In this document: positions 15,892 to 24,365 of the stretch, piece after piece | Layout of the letters: every line of letters begins with the position of its first letter | How positions within the stretch are numbered: position 1 is the stretch's first letter | Origin: RDXT01 sp033762375 | GTDB taxonomy: Bacteria > Bacteroidota > Bacteroidia > J057 | Assembly: GCA_033762375.1 (NCBI GenBank) | Contig: JANRLQ010000017.1 | Coordinates: forward strand, 9,679 to 73,678 | Length of the DNA stretch: 64,000 bases | Direction: 5' to 3' | Notes under the pieces: generated by a model | Databases searched by the model: none | Told to the model about the DNA's origin: nothing | What the model saw: only the letters and a program-made list of their open reading frames with translations | Made by a program: the position numbers and the translations under genes

Positions 15892-17139
15892 TCAACCCGT
15901 AGTGTACTCAGCCATGGCTGCACCAGCGATCCAGCCCCCTGTCCAGGCCGCCTGAAAATTGTATCCGCCGGTGATGCCGTCTATATCGAGTATTTCGCCG
16001 GCCATAAACAGACCGGGGTATTTTTTGCAGGCAAACCGCCGGAAATCTATCTCACGGAGGGCAACGCCGCCAGCGGTGACAAATTCTTCCTTAAAGGTGC
16101 TTTTGCCGTCCATCCAGAGGGCACAAGCCGTGATCTGACCTGCCAGGGTCTCGCGCTCCGTGCGGCTGAGGTCTGCCCAGCGCCGGTCTGCCGGAATACC
16201 TGCCGTCTGACAAAGCCGCTCCCAGAGCCGGAGCGGCAACCCCAGACAGGGTGAATGTGGCACCTGGCGGCGGGCCATGTCGAGCTGCTGCTCCTGGAGT
16301 ATCTGGCTGACCTGGGTTTCGCTCAAACCACCTACCCAGTTGACCAGCAGGGTCGCCTGATAACCGGCAGCGTGCAGCTCACGTGCCCCCCAGGCCGAAA
16401 GCCGCAGAACCGCCGGACCACTCACCCCCCAGTGGGTCACGAGCAGCGGGCCGGACGCCTGGAGCGAGGTCCCGGAAACCGTCAGCACCACCTCGGGTAC
16501 CGAAAGGCCCGCCAGGCCATTCAGCCGGGGATCGGCTATATTAAACGTAAACAACGACGGAACAGGCTCCACTACTTCCAGCCCCAGCTCCGCCAGCATA
16601 TCCCAGGTGCGGGCATGCCCCCCGGTAGCCAGCAACACACAATCAGCGGTCAGTACCCCCTTGCTGGTATGTACCTCCCAGCCAGGTTTGTCAGGTCCGG
16701 GCGGTACCAGGCCGGTGAGGGTGGTTTGCAGCTGGACTTGAATCCCCAGTGCCTCCGCTGTCTCTGTCAGGCACTCCACTACAGAGGCCGACTGATCTGA
16801 TACCGGAAAAATACGGCCATCGTCTTCGATTTTTGTCTCAACGCCGTTGCGCTCAAACCAGTCCACCGTGTCACCAGCTGCAAACCGGTGAAAAGGCCCC
16901 AACAACTCCTTGTGACCGCGTGGATAGGCCTTGACCAATTCTTTAGGTTCCCAGCAGGCATGGGTGAGGTTGCAGCGGCCCCCTCCGGAGATGCGGACCT
17001 TGGACAGCACCTCCCCGCCCCGCTCCAGGAGCAGGACTTCAGCCTCCGGCGCCAGGCTGGCAGCCTGGATCGCCCCAAAAAAACCAGCTGCGCCACCACC
17101 TGCGACGACGATGCGGGGACGCGGGGAATTTTCTTGCAT
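15892..17139 (-). CDS. BaiN/HI0933-family FAD-dependent oxidoreductase
   Basis: 415 residues. The N-terminal dinucleotide-binding motif VVAGGGAAGFFGA is followed by KVRISGGGRCNLTHA, a hallmark of the HI0933/BaiN flavoprotein family. The C-terminal FMAGEILDIDGITGGYNFQAAWTGG segment completes the FAD site. Most members have unknown substrates; BaiN reduces unsaturated bile acid intermediates. It is the first gene of the minus-strand series 17139-10796, though gaps of 70-96 nt make co-transcription with E1 uncertain. Confidence 0.9.
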   Translation of the reverse strand: MQENSPRPRIVVAGGGAAGFFGAIQAASLAPEAEVLLLERGGEVLSKVRISGGGRCNLTHACWEPKELVKAYPRGHKELLGPFHRFAAGDTVDWFERNGVETKIEDDGRIFPVSDQSASVVECLTETAEALGIQVQLQTTLTGLVPPGPDKPGWEVHTSKGVLTADCVLLATGGHARTWDMLAELGLEVVEPVPSLFTFNIADPRLNGLAGLSVPEVVLTVSGTSLQASGPLLVTHWGVSGPAVLRLSAWGARELHAAGYQATLLVNWVGGLSETQVSQILQEQQLDMARRQVPHSPCLGLPLRLWERLCQTAGIPADRRWADLSRTERETLAGQITACALWMDGKSTFKEEFVTAGGVALREIDFRRFACKKYPGLFMAGEILDIDGITGGYNFQAAWTGGWIAGAAMAEYTTG

Positions 17140-17216
17140 ACGTTATAGCCGGATCAAAACCGGAGGTCAAAGATAGCGGCTTTTGTGAGATAAATAACGG
17201 AGCTTCTGCAACGGCC

Positions 17217-17690
17217 TCAACCCGATGCCCGTCTCAACAGCAGAAGACAGGATGAACAGGATAAGACGCACCTCCAGTCTTAACTTACCAAGACAGGATG
17301 AACCGGATTAACAGCAGAAGACAGGATGAACAGGATTAACAGGATAAGACCCTACCCAGCATCCTGTACATCCTGTAAATCCTGTCTTTACTTACCAAGA
17401 CTGGATGAACCAGATTAACAGCAGAAGACAGGATTAACAGGATTAGACTCACCTCCAAATCCTGTACATCCTGTAAATCCTGTCTTTACTTACCAGGACT
17501 GGATGAACCGGATGAACAGCAGAAGACAGGATGAACAGGATTAACAGGATAAGACCCACCTCCAAATCCTGTAAATCCTGTCTTAACTTACCAAGACTGG
17601 ATGAACCGGATTAACAGGACCAGACCCTACCCAACATCCTGTACATCCTGTCAATCCCGTCTTAACTTACTAAGACTGGATAAACCAGAT
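17217..17690. repeat. ACAGGAT-type tandem repeat field
   Basis: About 470 nt of imperfect repeats. The smallest unit is a 9-mer of the form ACAGGATNA; runs such as GACAGGATGAACAGGATTAA alternate with the inverse form (ATCCTGTACATCCTGTAAAT) and with CTTACCAAGACTGGATGAAC. Blocks recur with a ~120-140 nt period, four times or more. The direct and inverse units would make long hairpins. Similar repeats occur between genes of many bacteria and are not CRISPRs: there are no regular unique spacers. The rest of 17140-17811 holds no gene. Confidence 0.85.
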
Positions 17691-17811
17691 CGGGCGACCC
17701 GCCTGAGACCAGCAGGAATGTACCCTTCATCCGCACAAAAATTGTATCTTGCTTCCCAATCAATCACAGCATGCTGGCCAGACTTGATAATGCTTCTGAT
17801 CTGCTTCTATT

Positions 17812-18675
17812 ATGCGTCTCGCCTTCCTGACCTGCGCTACCTGGCCGGGCCTCCCCGAAAAAGAACAAGCCCTCGCTGACAGCCTCCCGGACGATCTCCA
17901 GGCCCAGGCCGTCGTCTGGAACGATCCCTCCGTGGACTGGTCTCAATATGACTGCCTGATATTCAGGAGTATATGGGATTACTTTGAGCAGCCGGAAGCC
18001 TTTGAGGCGTGGATGGACCAGATCGCCCGGCTGGGGATCCCCACCCTCAACCCCCTCAGTGCAGTACGGGAAAACTATCACAAGTTTTACCTGCGAACCT
18101 TGCAGGCGCGGGGCGTGCGGATCATCCCGACGGAGTTTATCCCGGCCGGCAGCGGGCTGGACCTGGGCGTGATGCAGGCACGGGGCTGGTCACAAGCCGT
18201 CCTCAAACCCGCTGTCTCAGGTGGGTCTTACCTGACGCGGCTGTTTGACGCAGCAGACGCAGCGGCGGTAGCTGGTGAGTATCAAGACATTGCTGCGGCG
18301 CGGGATCTCCTCCTGCAACCCTTTATCCCGGAGATCCAGACCAAGGGCGAGGTATCGCTCCTGTTTTTTGCAGGGGTATATGCCTATGCCGTCCGCAAGC
18401 TGCCCCAGGCGGGGGACTTCCGGGTGCAGGTACAGTTTGGGGGGCAATATACCCGCTGGACCCCTGCCCCTGAGGTGATCCAGGCTGCGGCCCGTATCAT
18501 CGCCGCCACCGGCGAGCGCCTGCTCTATGCCCGCGTGGACGGGGTCCTCATCGAGGGCGAACTTGCCCTTATGGAGCTGGAACTCATTGAGCCGGACTTA
18601 TACTTTTCGCTGATCCCGGAGGGGGAAGCCATGTACCGGCAGGCGCTGGTGGAGATGGTGCGGGGGATGGGGTAA
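17812..18675 (+). CDS. ATP-grasp enzyme (glutathione-synthetase/RimK-like)
   Basis: 287 residues. An N-terminal Rossmann-like domain (MRLAFLTCATWPG, DCLIFRSIWDYFE) is followed by an ATP-grasp domain, with AVLKPAVSGGSY as the nucleotide-binding lysine segment and LMELELIEPDLYF supplying the Mg-binding acidic residues. Such enzymes ligate a carboxylate to an amine or thiol with ATP. Substrate cannot be deduced. Standalone gene between the repeat field and an outer-membrane protein. Confidence 0.85.
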   Translation: MRLAFLTCATWPGLPEKEQALADSLPDDLQAQAVVWNDPSVDWSQYDCLIFRSIWDYFEQPEAFEAWMDQIARLGIPTLNPLSAVRENYHKFYLRTLQARGVRIIPTEFIPAGSGLDLGVMQARGWSQAVLKPAVSGGSYLTRLFDAADAAAVAGEYQDIAAARDLLLQPFIPEIQTKGEVSLLFFAGVYAYAVRKLPQAGDFRVQVQFGGQYTRWTPAPEVIQAAARIIAATGERLLYARVDGVLIEGELALMELELIEPDLYFSLIPEGEAMYRQALVEMVRGMG

Positions 18676-18792
18676 GACGGTGGATACTTTTTACAAAAAA
18701 TTGTGCGATTTACTTGACTAACGCGTGCAAACCGCACAGCTCACTGGGGCAGCGGCTTAGGAGAAGTTCAGACTCCTCCACCTCAACAAACC

Positions 18793-18824
18793 TTGCGCGG
18801 GACAACTATTTTTTCGTATCTTAC
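18793..18824 (+). promoter_or_regulatory. Probable promoter of 18878-19429
   Basis: TTG at 18793-18795, a 21-nt spacer and TATCTTAC at 18817-18824. The predicted start falls after the ATG at 18827, which supports the downstream ATG at 18878. Confidence 0.45.
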
Positions 18825-18877
18825 CCATGCATCGGCGCAAGCACAGCACATTTTTTTCACGATCAACCTATCTCAAC

Positions 18878-19429
18878 ATGAAAAAGTGGACCCTCTTCCT
18901 GATTACAACCCTTCTTGTCATAACAGGCAGTGCCCAGCAGGCTGCATCTAAACTCGATTTACGGTTTGGGATTGGGTCGTCTCTGCTCGGCACGGGCGAT
19001 ATGCAGACGATCATGTTTGAAAATGAGCTGAATGTACATCTGAACAACTATATCACGCTTGGAGGCGGGCTGGGGTATGCCAGAAGTGACAGGGGCATCC
19101 GTGAGCAGGCGTCTTTTACGCAATTAAACGCCAATATTTATATCTCCCCCTTTAAGAATACACGAAAGAATGATTTCAGATTAGGAACAGGTGCCAGTTG
19201 GTACGCCATTTCTGATGTGTATGAATCAACAAGAATCTTTGAAAATGGTCAAGTCGTGGACGTTGACTATGTGTTTGAGAAACGCAATTCAATCGGGTTT
19301 AATGTAATCCTCGAAAACACCTATTTGATCACAGAAAAATATATGCTGGGCGTAAAACTGTTTACCCAGCCGTATCAAAACGGAGATATAAACTCCGGGG
19401 TGTTAGTAAAATTTGGCGTCAACCTCTGA
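18878..19429 (+). CDS. Outer-membrane beta-barrel protein, small
   Basis: 183 residues. A signal peptide (MKKWTLFLITTLLVITGSAQ) is followed by amphipathic strands (NNYITLGGGLGYARSD, FRLGTGASWYAIS) and a terminal strand ending LVKFGVNL. This fits the OmpA/OmpW-like small barrels of Bacteroidota with no enzymatic motif. The in-frame ATG at 18827 is rejected on signal-peptide and promoter grounds. Its own terminator follows. Confidence 0.75.
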   Translation: MKKWTLFLITTLLVITGSAQQAASKLDLRFGIGSSLLGTGDMQTIMFENELNVHLNNYITLGGGLGYARSDRGIREQASFTQLNANIYISPFKNTRKNDFRLGTGASWYAISDVYESTRIFENGQVVDVDYVFEKRNSIGFNVILENTYLITEKYMLGVKLFTQPYQNGDINSGVLVKFGVNL

Positions 19430-19460
19430 GTGGAGAGATAACCACGCACGCTAAACGACA

Positions 19461-19489
19461 GTAGCGGCTATATGCCGCTACTTTTTTTT
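19461..19489 (+). terminator. Terminator of the small barrel gene
   Basis: Stem GTAGCGGC (19461-19468) / GCCGCTAC (19474-19481), loop of five, then eight T. Confidence 0.92.
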
Positions 19490-19593
19490 AACTCACCACA
19501 CACTCCGATACAGGGAGGCACAAATTTTGGGAGTCCGCCCGACCTACGGGGGAATCCGGCACCCGGTAACAAGCAGCGATAGCCGCCTTATTT

Positions 19594-20940
19594 TCACTCA
19601 AAACTGGGGATATCAGCGTCTGGGGTTTTGTGCAGCAGGTGCTCAAGCGCTGATTCATAAAAAAAAGAAGACTCTCCGAAGGCTGGCTTCAGGTCGTGCA
19701 GCCAGGTAGCCTCCGCATCGTATGCCGCAAAAAATGGTTTGGCAACCCAGTCGGGATTTCGGCCCTGTAAAAAACGCATGACAAACACTTTCTGTCCCAT
19801 GACCTCAGACACGCCCAGTATCTGGATTTTGCCGGGGGTCGCACTCATGCTGGGCCCCCGTACGGTACGACATACACCACTCACCTGTTGGTAAGCTTCT
19901 CTGAATATCTCCCAGGCCGTCACGAGTGGCAGCGCAAAAAAATGCTGGGCCCCCGTGTCCCGCTCCACAAACATATAATAAGGTATGATATTGTGATTGA
20001 CCTGGGTGCGCCACATCTCTGCCCAGGTGTCCGGGTGATCATTGATATGCCGCAAGACCGGCGACTGCGACCTGATCTGAGCTCCGGTAGCCCGTATGCG
20101 CCGGACCGCCTCCTGCACGATCGGCGTGGAAAGCTCACGGGGGTGATTAAAATGAGCCATAATCGCGAGATTTTTGCCACGGGCCGTGATACGCTCAAAT
20201 AGCCGCAGGGTATCATCAGCATCTTCATCCGTCACAAATTTTTGGGGCCAGTATCCGAGCGCCTTGGTGCCGATCCGGATGGTCTGAATATGCTCAAGAT
20301 CATCTGCCAGCAATGGCTCAATATAGGCCGCAAGTACCCGTGTTTTCATTATCATCGGATCACCCCCTGTAAACAGGATATCGGTCACCTCTGGATGTGC
20401 ATACAGGTACTGGACCAGAAGGTCGGTCTCCCGCATGGCAAATTTCAGCTCGCTGATGCCCACAAACTGTGGCCACCTGAAACAAAATGTGCAATACGCA
20501 TGGCAAGTCTGTCCCTGGCTGGGAAAAAACAACAGGGTCTCGCGGTACTTGTGCTGCACACCACCCAGCGTGATGCCATTGATTGAGGGCAGGTTATGCG
20601 CCTGACCGGCTGGATGAGGGTTGAGCTCCATCCGGATCCGGTTGGCCGCAGCAGTGATCGCCTTTTTGTCCGCTCCCTGGCGTATAAGCCCTTCAATCTC
20701 ATCATAATGCCTGGGGATCAGCATTTCTCTGCGCGGAAACGTCAGGGTATAAATAGGATCATTCGGGACATCAGACCAGTCTATGAGTTCCTCTGTGACA
20801 TACTGATTAGCCTTAAAAGGAAGTACACTGCCCACTACCTCGATAGCCATCCGATCCTCACTACTCAACTGTGCGATCTGTGGTATCTGATCAAGCTGAT
20901 GTAACGAAAATGATTTGTAGTCAATACTTAAAGTTTTCAT
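19594..20940 (-). CDS. KamA-family radical SAM aminomutase-like protein
   Basis: 448 residues. The radical SAM cluster motif is C146-x3-C150-x2-C153 within CHAYCTFCFRW, followed by FTGGDPM, as in lysine 2,3-aminomutase and its relatives. K371 in TPGKI is a candidate pyridoxal phosphate lysine. The N-terminal 100 residues (NPIYTLTFPRREML) resemble the family's lid. It lacks the C-terminal dimer extension of clostridial KamA and is probably a divergent aminomutase or an uncharacterised member. It is monocistronic and divergent from the SDR gene. Confidence 0.85.
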   Translation of the reverse strand: MKTLSIDYKSFSLHQLDQIPQIAQLSSEDRMAIEVVGSVLPFKANQYVTEELIDWSDVPNDPIYTLTFPRREMLIPRHYDEIEGLIRQGADKKAITAAANRIRMELNPHPAGQAHNLPSINGITLGGVQHKYRETLLFFPSQGQTCHAYCTFCFRWPQFVGISELKFAMRETDLLVQYLYAHPEVTDILFTGGDPMIMKTRVLAAYIEPLLADDLEHIQTIRIGTKALGYWPQKFVTDEDADDTLRLFERITARGKNLAIMAHFNHPRELSTPIVQEAVRRIRATGAQIRSQSPVLRHINDHPDTWAEMWRTQVNHNIIPYYMFVERDTGAQHFFALPLVTAWEIFREAYQQVSGVCRTVRGPSMSATPGKIQILGVSEVMGQKVFVMRFLQGRNPDWVAKPFFAAYDAEATWLHDLKPAFGESSFFYESALEHLLHKTPDADIPSFE

Positions 20941-21172
20941 ACTTAAAAAAATTACATGAAAAAAATAATCCTTACATACATTCTGCTTACTATGTCAAAG
21001 CCCGTCACGGCACCCGCACCTGCGCGTACCCGAAACCGGAATTCCTTAAGATACACATTTTATATGATAACTCCCTCCACAGCGCTGCTTCATCGGAGTC
21101 TTTCCATGCAGAAACTCTTTTTGGCTACAACAAAAGCAGATTTGACTACATCAGAATCAAGAGGTTGCTGCA

Positions 21173-21190
21173 ATTTTGTTTCAACAAAAT
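21173..21190. promoter_or_regulatory. Palindromic operator candidate upstream of the SDR gene
   Basis: ATTTTGTTTCAACAAAAT is a dyad of two eight-base arms separated by TC, ending 9 nt before the SDR start codon. Its size and position fit a dimeric repressor or activator site. The AraC-type gene just downstream is an obvious candidate partner, though AraC proteins usually prefer direct repeats. Confidence 0.45.
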
Positions 21191-21198
21191 ACAACAAA

Positions 21199-21975
21199 AT
21201 GAACCTCTCCGACAACACCATCCTGGTTACAGGCGGTACCAGTGGCTTTGGATTTGAGTTTGCCGCAAGGCTAATCGCACTCGGAAACACCGTGATTGTC
21301 ACGGGCCGCAATGCACAAAAACTCCAGGAGACCCAACAAAAACTCCCTGCGGTACACACCATCCAAAGTGATGTGAGTAAACCGGCGGACATCAGACATC
21401 TGTATGCGCAAGTGGTGGAGCGGTTTCCTGACCTGAATATCCTCATCAACAACGCCGGGGAGATGCGCAAGATCAGCCTCCATGAACCTCACGACCTCCA
21501 GGACCTCACCCGTGAGATCGGGACCAACCTCATGGGGCCGATCCAGATGGTACAGCAGTTTTTGCCACATCTTAAGACCCGGAAGACCGCTGCCATTCTA
21601 AACGTCACCTCGGGTATTGCCCTGATGACTTTTCCTGTATCACCCATCTATAGCGCCAGCAAGTCGGGGCTTCGGGCTTATACCCAGGCTCTCCGGGTTC
21701 AGCTCAGGCATACTGCCGTAAAGGTATTCGAGCTGGTCGCACCCGGTGCTGCTACGCCGCTGAACGATGCGTTCCGGGATACGGAGGGATTTGCGCCGGA
21801 TGCCCTGATGGCACCCGAAAAAATCATAGACCAGGCGATCAAGGGCCTTCAGCAAGACCGGTATGACATATATCCCGGCCTGGCGGGCGTATTGCGTATC
21901 CTGAGCCGGCTGGCGCCCGGTTTTTTGCTGTCAGTGGCCAGCAGGACGGGAGCGGATTTTATGTCTGGTAAATAA
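21199..21975 (+). CDS. Short-chain dehydrogenase/reductase (DltE-like)
   Basis: 258 residues. TGGTSGFG is the NAD(P)-binding glycine motif, NNAG the structural motif, and S-Y-x3-K is present as YSASK with the upstream serine in NVTSG. GRNAQKL suggests NADP preference. Substrate unknown; DltE-like SDRs are general oxidoreductases. The start at 21199 was chosen because the 81 upstream codons lack SDR features. An AraC regulator follows 90 nt downstream in the same direction. Confidence 0.9.
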   Translation: MNLSDNTILVTGGTSGFGFEFAARLIALGNTVIVTGRNAQKLQETQQKLPAVHTIQSDVSKPADIRHLYAQVVERFPDLNILINNAGEMRKISLHEPHDLQDLTREIGTNLMGPIQMVQQFLPHLKTRKTAAILNVTSGIALMTFPVSPIYSASKSGLRAYTQALRVQLRHTAVKVFELVAPGAATPLNDAFRDTEGFAPDALMAPEKIIDQAIKGLQQDRYDIYPGLAGVLRILSRLAPGFLLSVASRTGADFMSGK

Positions 21976-22065
21976 AGATTGCCCCCCACTAAGACAAGCT
22001 TTACCGGAGGCAGCCGTACGCCTGCGTAGCCTCCACGGTAATCTCCAAATCCTTATCTTTGTTAT

Positions 22066-22974
22066 ATGAGTGTCTCAAACATCATCCGGGTCAAAACCAT
22101 CACCGAGGGACACCGGCTCCAGGACCTTCCTGCACCCGAACATCCGCTGATCAGCGTAGTGGACTGTGCCCTGCTGAAAAAATCAGCTGATTTCCGATCC
22201 GTTATCTGTGATTTTTATACCATCACCTTAAAGCGGGGATGTGAAAAACTCTTGTATGGACAGCAAGAGTACGATTTTGATGAGGGGGTCATGGCGTTTA
22301 TGGCTCCCAATCAGGTGGTACGCGGGCAAGGGCATATATCCGATACCCCTATGTCAGGATGGATGTTGTCCGTTCACCCTGATTTCCTATGGAATACTCC
22401 CCTCGCCAACAAGATCAAGCAGTATGAGTACTTTGGATACGCGGTCCATGAAGCTCTTTTTCTCTCCGAAAAGGAAGAAATGATCATCAACCACATCGTC
22501 GAAACCATCCGGCAGGAGTACCATGCTCATATTGACCGATACAGCCAGGCCATTATTATCGCACATCTGGAGACTTTATTTACGTATGCCGAGCGGTTTT
22601 ACCAGCGCCAGTTTATCACCCGCCAGAAGTCCAGCCACCACCTCATGAGCCGCCTGGAGGAGGTACTTGCAGCCTGCTTCAGTGACGAAAATCTGGCCCG
22701 CAACGGATTGCCGACGGTCCAGTATATTTCAGCTACCCTGAATGTCTCCCCTGGTTACCTGAGTAATATGCTCAACGTACTGACCGGACAGAGTACCCAG
22801 CAGCATATCCATGACAAGCTGATCGAAAAAGCCAAAGAAAAACTGTCCACCACGACCACCTCCGTCAGTGAGATCGCCTATGCGCTGGGTTTTGAGCACC
22901 CACAATCATTCAGCAAGCTGTTTAAACTGAAAACCCAGGTTTCGCCCCTGACCTTCCGGCAGTCATTTCAGTAG
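22066..22974 (+). CDS. AraC-family transcriptional regulator
   Basis: 302 residues. A cupin-like sensor region (~40-160) precedes the double helix-turn-helix domain (~200-300): GLPTVQYISATLNVSPGYLS in the first and SVSEIAYALGFEHPQSFSKLF, the AraC signature, in the second. TATCTTTG at 22054-22061 resembles a -7 element but overlaps the start, so the transcript may be very short-leadered. It probably regulates the preceding SDR gene; this is inferred from adjacency. Confidence 0.92.
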   Translation: MSVSNIIRVKTITEGHRLQDLPAPEHPLISVVDCALLKKSADFRSVICDFYTITLKRGCEKLLYGQQEYDFDEGVMAFMAPNQVVRGQGHISDTPMSGWMLSVHPDFLWNTPLANKIKQYEYFGYAVHEALFLSEKEEMIINHIVETIRQEYHAHIDRYSQAIIIAHLETLFTYAERFYQRQFITRQKSSHHLMSRLEEVLAACFSDENLARNGLPTVQYISATLNVSPGYLSNMLNVLTGQSTQQHIHDKLIEKAKEKLSTTTTSVSEIAYALGFEHPQSFSKLFKLKTQVSPLTFRQSFQ

Positions 22975-23089
22975 GGCAGAGCGGGTGCGGGCTGCCCGGC
23001 CCACCCCTTGCACCACACCCGACATTTGCCTATCTTGCTGAAGAAAAGTTGTAGCCCACGGCGGAGCACCTCAACCCGACCTGTCTCCT

Positions 23090-23974
23090 ATGGCAAAAAA
23101 ATTAGTTCGATTTGACTGGGCCATGAAGCGGCTGCTTCGAAACAAAGCCAACTTTGATATCCTGGAGGGACTGCTGGCTGAGCTGCTCTATGAAGATGTC
23201 AAGATCAGACAACTCCTTGAAAGTGAGGGAAATAAACAAACCGAGGACGACAAGTTCAACCGGGTAGATATTCTCGTCGAAAATACCAAAGGGGAGTTGG
23301 TCATCATAGAAATCCAAAACACACGGGAGGCCGACTACTTCCAGCGTATGCTGTACGGGACGGCCAAGGTCATCGTGGAGCACATCGCCGAAGGCCAGCC
23401 CTACTCTCAGGTCAAAAAAGTATATTCTGTAAACATTGTTTACTTTGACCTCGGGCAGGGCGACGACTATGTCTATCACGGGACCACCACCTTTGTCGGT
23501 ATCCACAGCCACCGCGAGCTGGCGTTATCAGACAAGCAGAAAGCACTTTTCAACAAGACATCCGTCTCAGACCTGTATCCCACCTATTATGTGATCAAAA
23601 CCAATCGGTTTAATGAGATCGCGCGGGATACCCTGGACGAATGGATATACTTCCTGAAAACGGCAGAGATCCGGGACGAATTTACCGCCAAGGGCTTAAA
23701 GGCTGCCAGTCAAAAACTCGACATCCTGAAACTAGACCCTGCTGACCGCCAGGACTACGACCGCTACCTGGAAGCACAAAGGAGCGATGCCAGTTTTGTA
23801 GAGACCGTGCAGCTAGAAATATCCTCAGCCGTCAATGAAGCTTTATTGGCGGAGAAGAGCAAAATTGCTGAAAATGCTTTGATCGCAGGCCTATCTGTTG
23901 AAGTGGTGGCACAGATCACGGGGCTTTCAGTTGAGCGGATACAAGAGATTGCCGACGGCATCAAGGCCGCGTAA
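23090..23974 (+). CDS. Rpn/PD-(D/E)XK nuclease family protein 1
   Basis: 294 residues. The N-terminal core resembles the Rpn (recombination-promoting nuclease, transposase_31-like) family: DWAMKRLL, then the catalytic pattern D in NRVDILVEN and E-x-Q in LVIIEIQNTREADYFQRML. The C-terminal ~40 residues form a short repeat-like helical unit (IAGLSVEVVAQITGLSVERIQEI), as in many Bacteroidota members. Rpn proteins cut DNA and are implicated in horizontal transfer and phage defence. A distant paralogue lies at 51949-52869. Confidence 0.88.
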   Translation: MAKKLVRFDWAMKRLLRNKANFDILEGLLAELLYEDVKIRQLLESEGNKQTEDDKFNRVDILVENTKGELVIIEIQNTREADYFQRMLYGTAKVIVEHIAEGQPYSQVKKVYSVNIVYFDLGQGDDYVYHGTTTFVGIHSHRELALSDKQKALFNKTSVSDLYPTYYVIKTNRFNEIARDTLDEWIYFLKTAEIRDEFTAKGLKAASQKLDILKLDPADRQDYDRYLEAQRSDASFVETVQLEISSAVNEALLAEKSKIAENALIAGLSVEVVAQITGLSVERIQEIADGIKAA

Positions 23975-24041
23975 CAACCGCACAGCGATCAACGCGGCCT
24001 CCTCCACAAGTATATGCCCCCGTCCGGGACACCCTCTCTCC

Positions 24042-24311
24042 TCAATACTCCATCATCTTCCGGTCTTCATAACACCAGCCCCAGCGTTCGCCTTTTTCGG
24101 CGGAGACCGCTACCGGGTGGCCCGTCTCCTCGTAGTGAGCGGTGGCGTGACGACCAGGAGAGGAATTGCAGCAGTGGACTTTGCCGCAGGTCAGGCACTG
24201 GCGCAGGTGGACCCAGGTGCCGCCTGTCTGCACACATACCTCACAGACAGGGGCCTCCAGGGCGGGAGGTTGTACCTTGCGGGCAGGCCAGTGTTCACAA
24301 AACAAGCTCAT
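24042..24311 (-). CDS. UBP-type zinc-finger protein
   Basis: 89 residues, essentially one UBP zinc finger. Cysteines and histidines fall in the family order: CEVC, CLTCGKVHCCNSS, H in GRHATAHYEETGH. In eukaryotes this domain binds the ubiquitin C-terminus; bacterial stand-alone versions are common but their role is unknown. It lies 54 nt upstream of the uvrA stop codon and is transcribed in the same direction as uvrA, so it may be co-transcribed. Confidence 0.88.
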   Translation of the reverse strand: MSLFCEHWPARKVQPPALEAPVCEVCVQTGGTWVHLRQCLTCGKVHCCNSSPGRHATAHYEETGHPVAVSAEKGERWGWCYEDRKMMEY

Positions 24312-24365
24312 AATATAAGTAGGGTTAATCGTAAGCTCCAGTCAGCAACCATCAGCAGCAGGGGG

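Noticed and set aside
17217..17690. CRISPR array.
   Set aside because: Units are short, both orientations are mixed, spacers are not unique or evenly sized, and no cas gene is near.
18736..18780. A stretch resembling a tRNA D arm (AGCTCACTGGGGCAGC) and a T arm (GGAG/CTCC).
   Set aside because: The T loop is nine bases and not canonical, no acceptor stem closes, and there is no anticodon arm. At best a tRNA relic.
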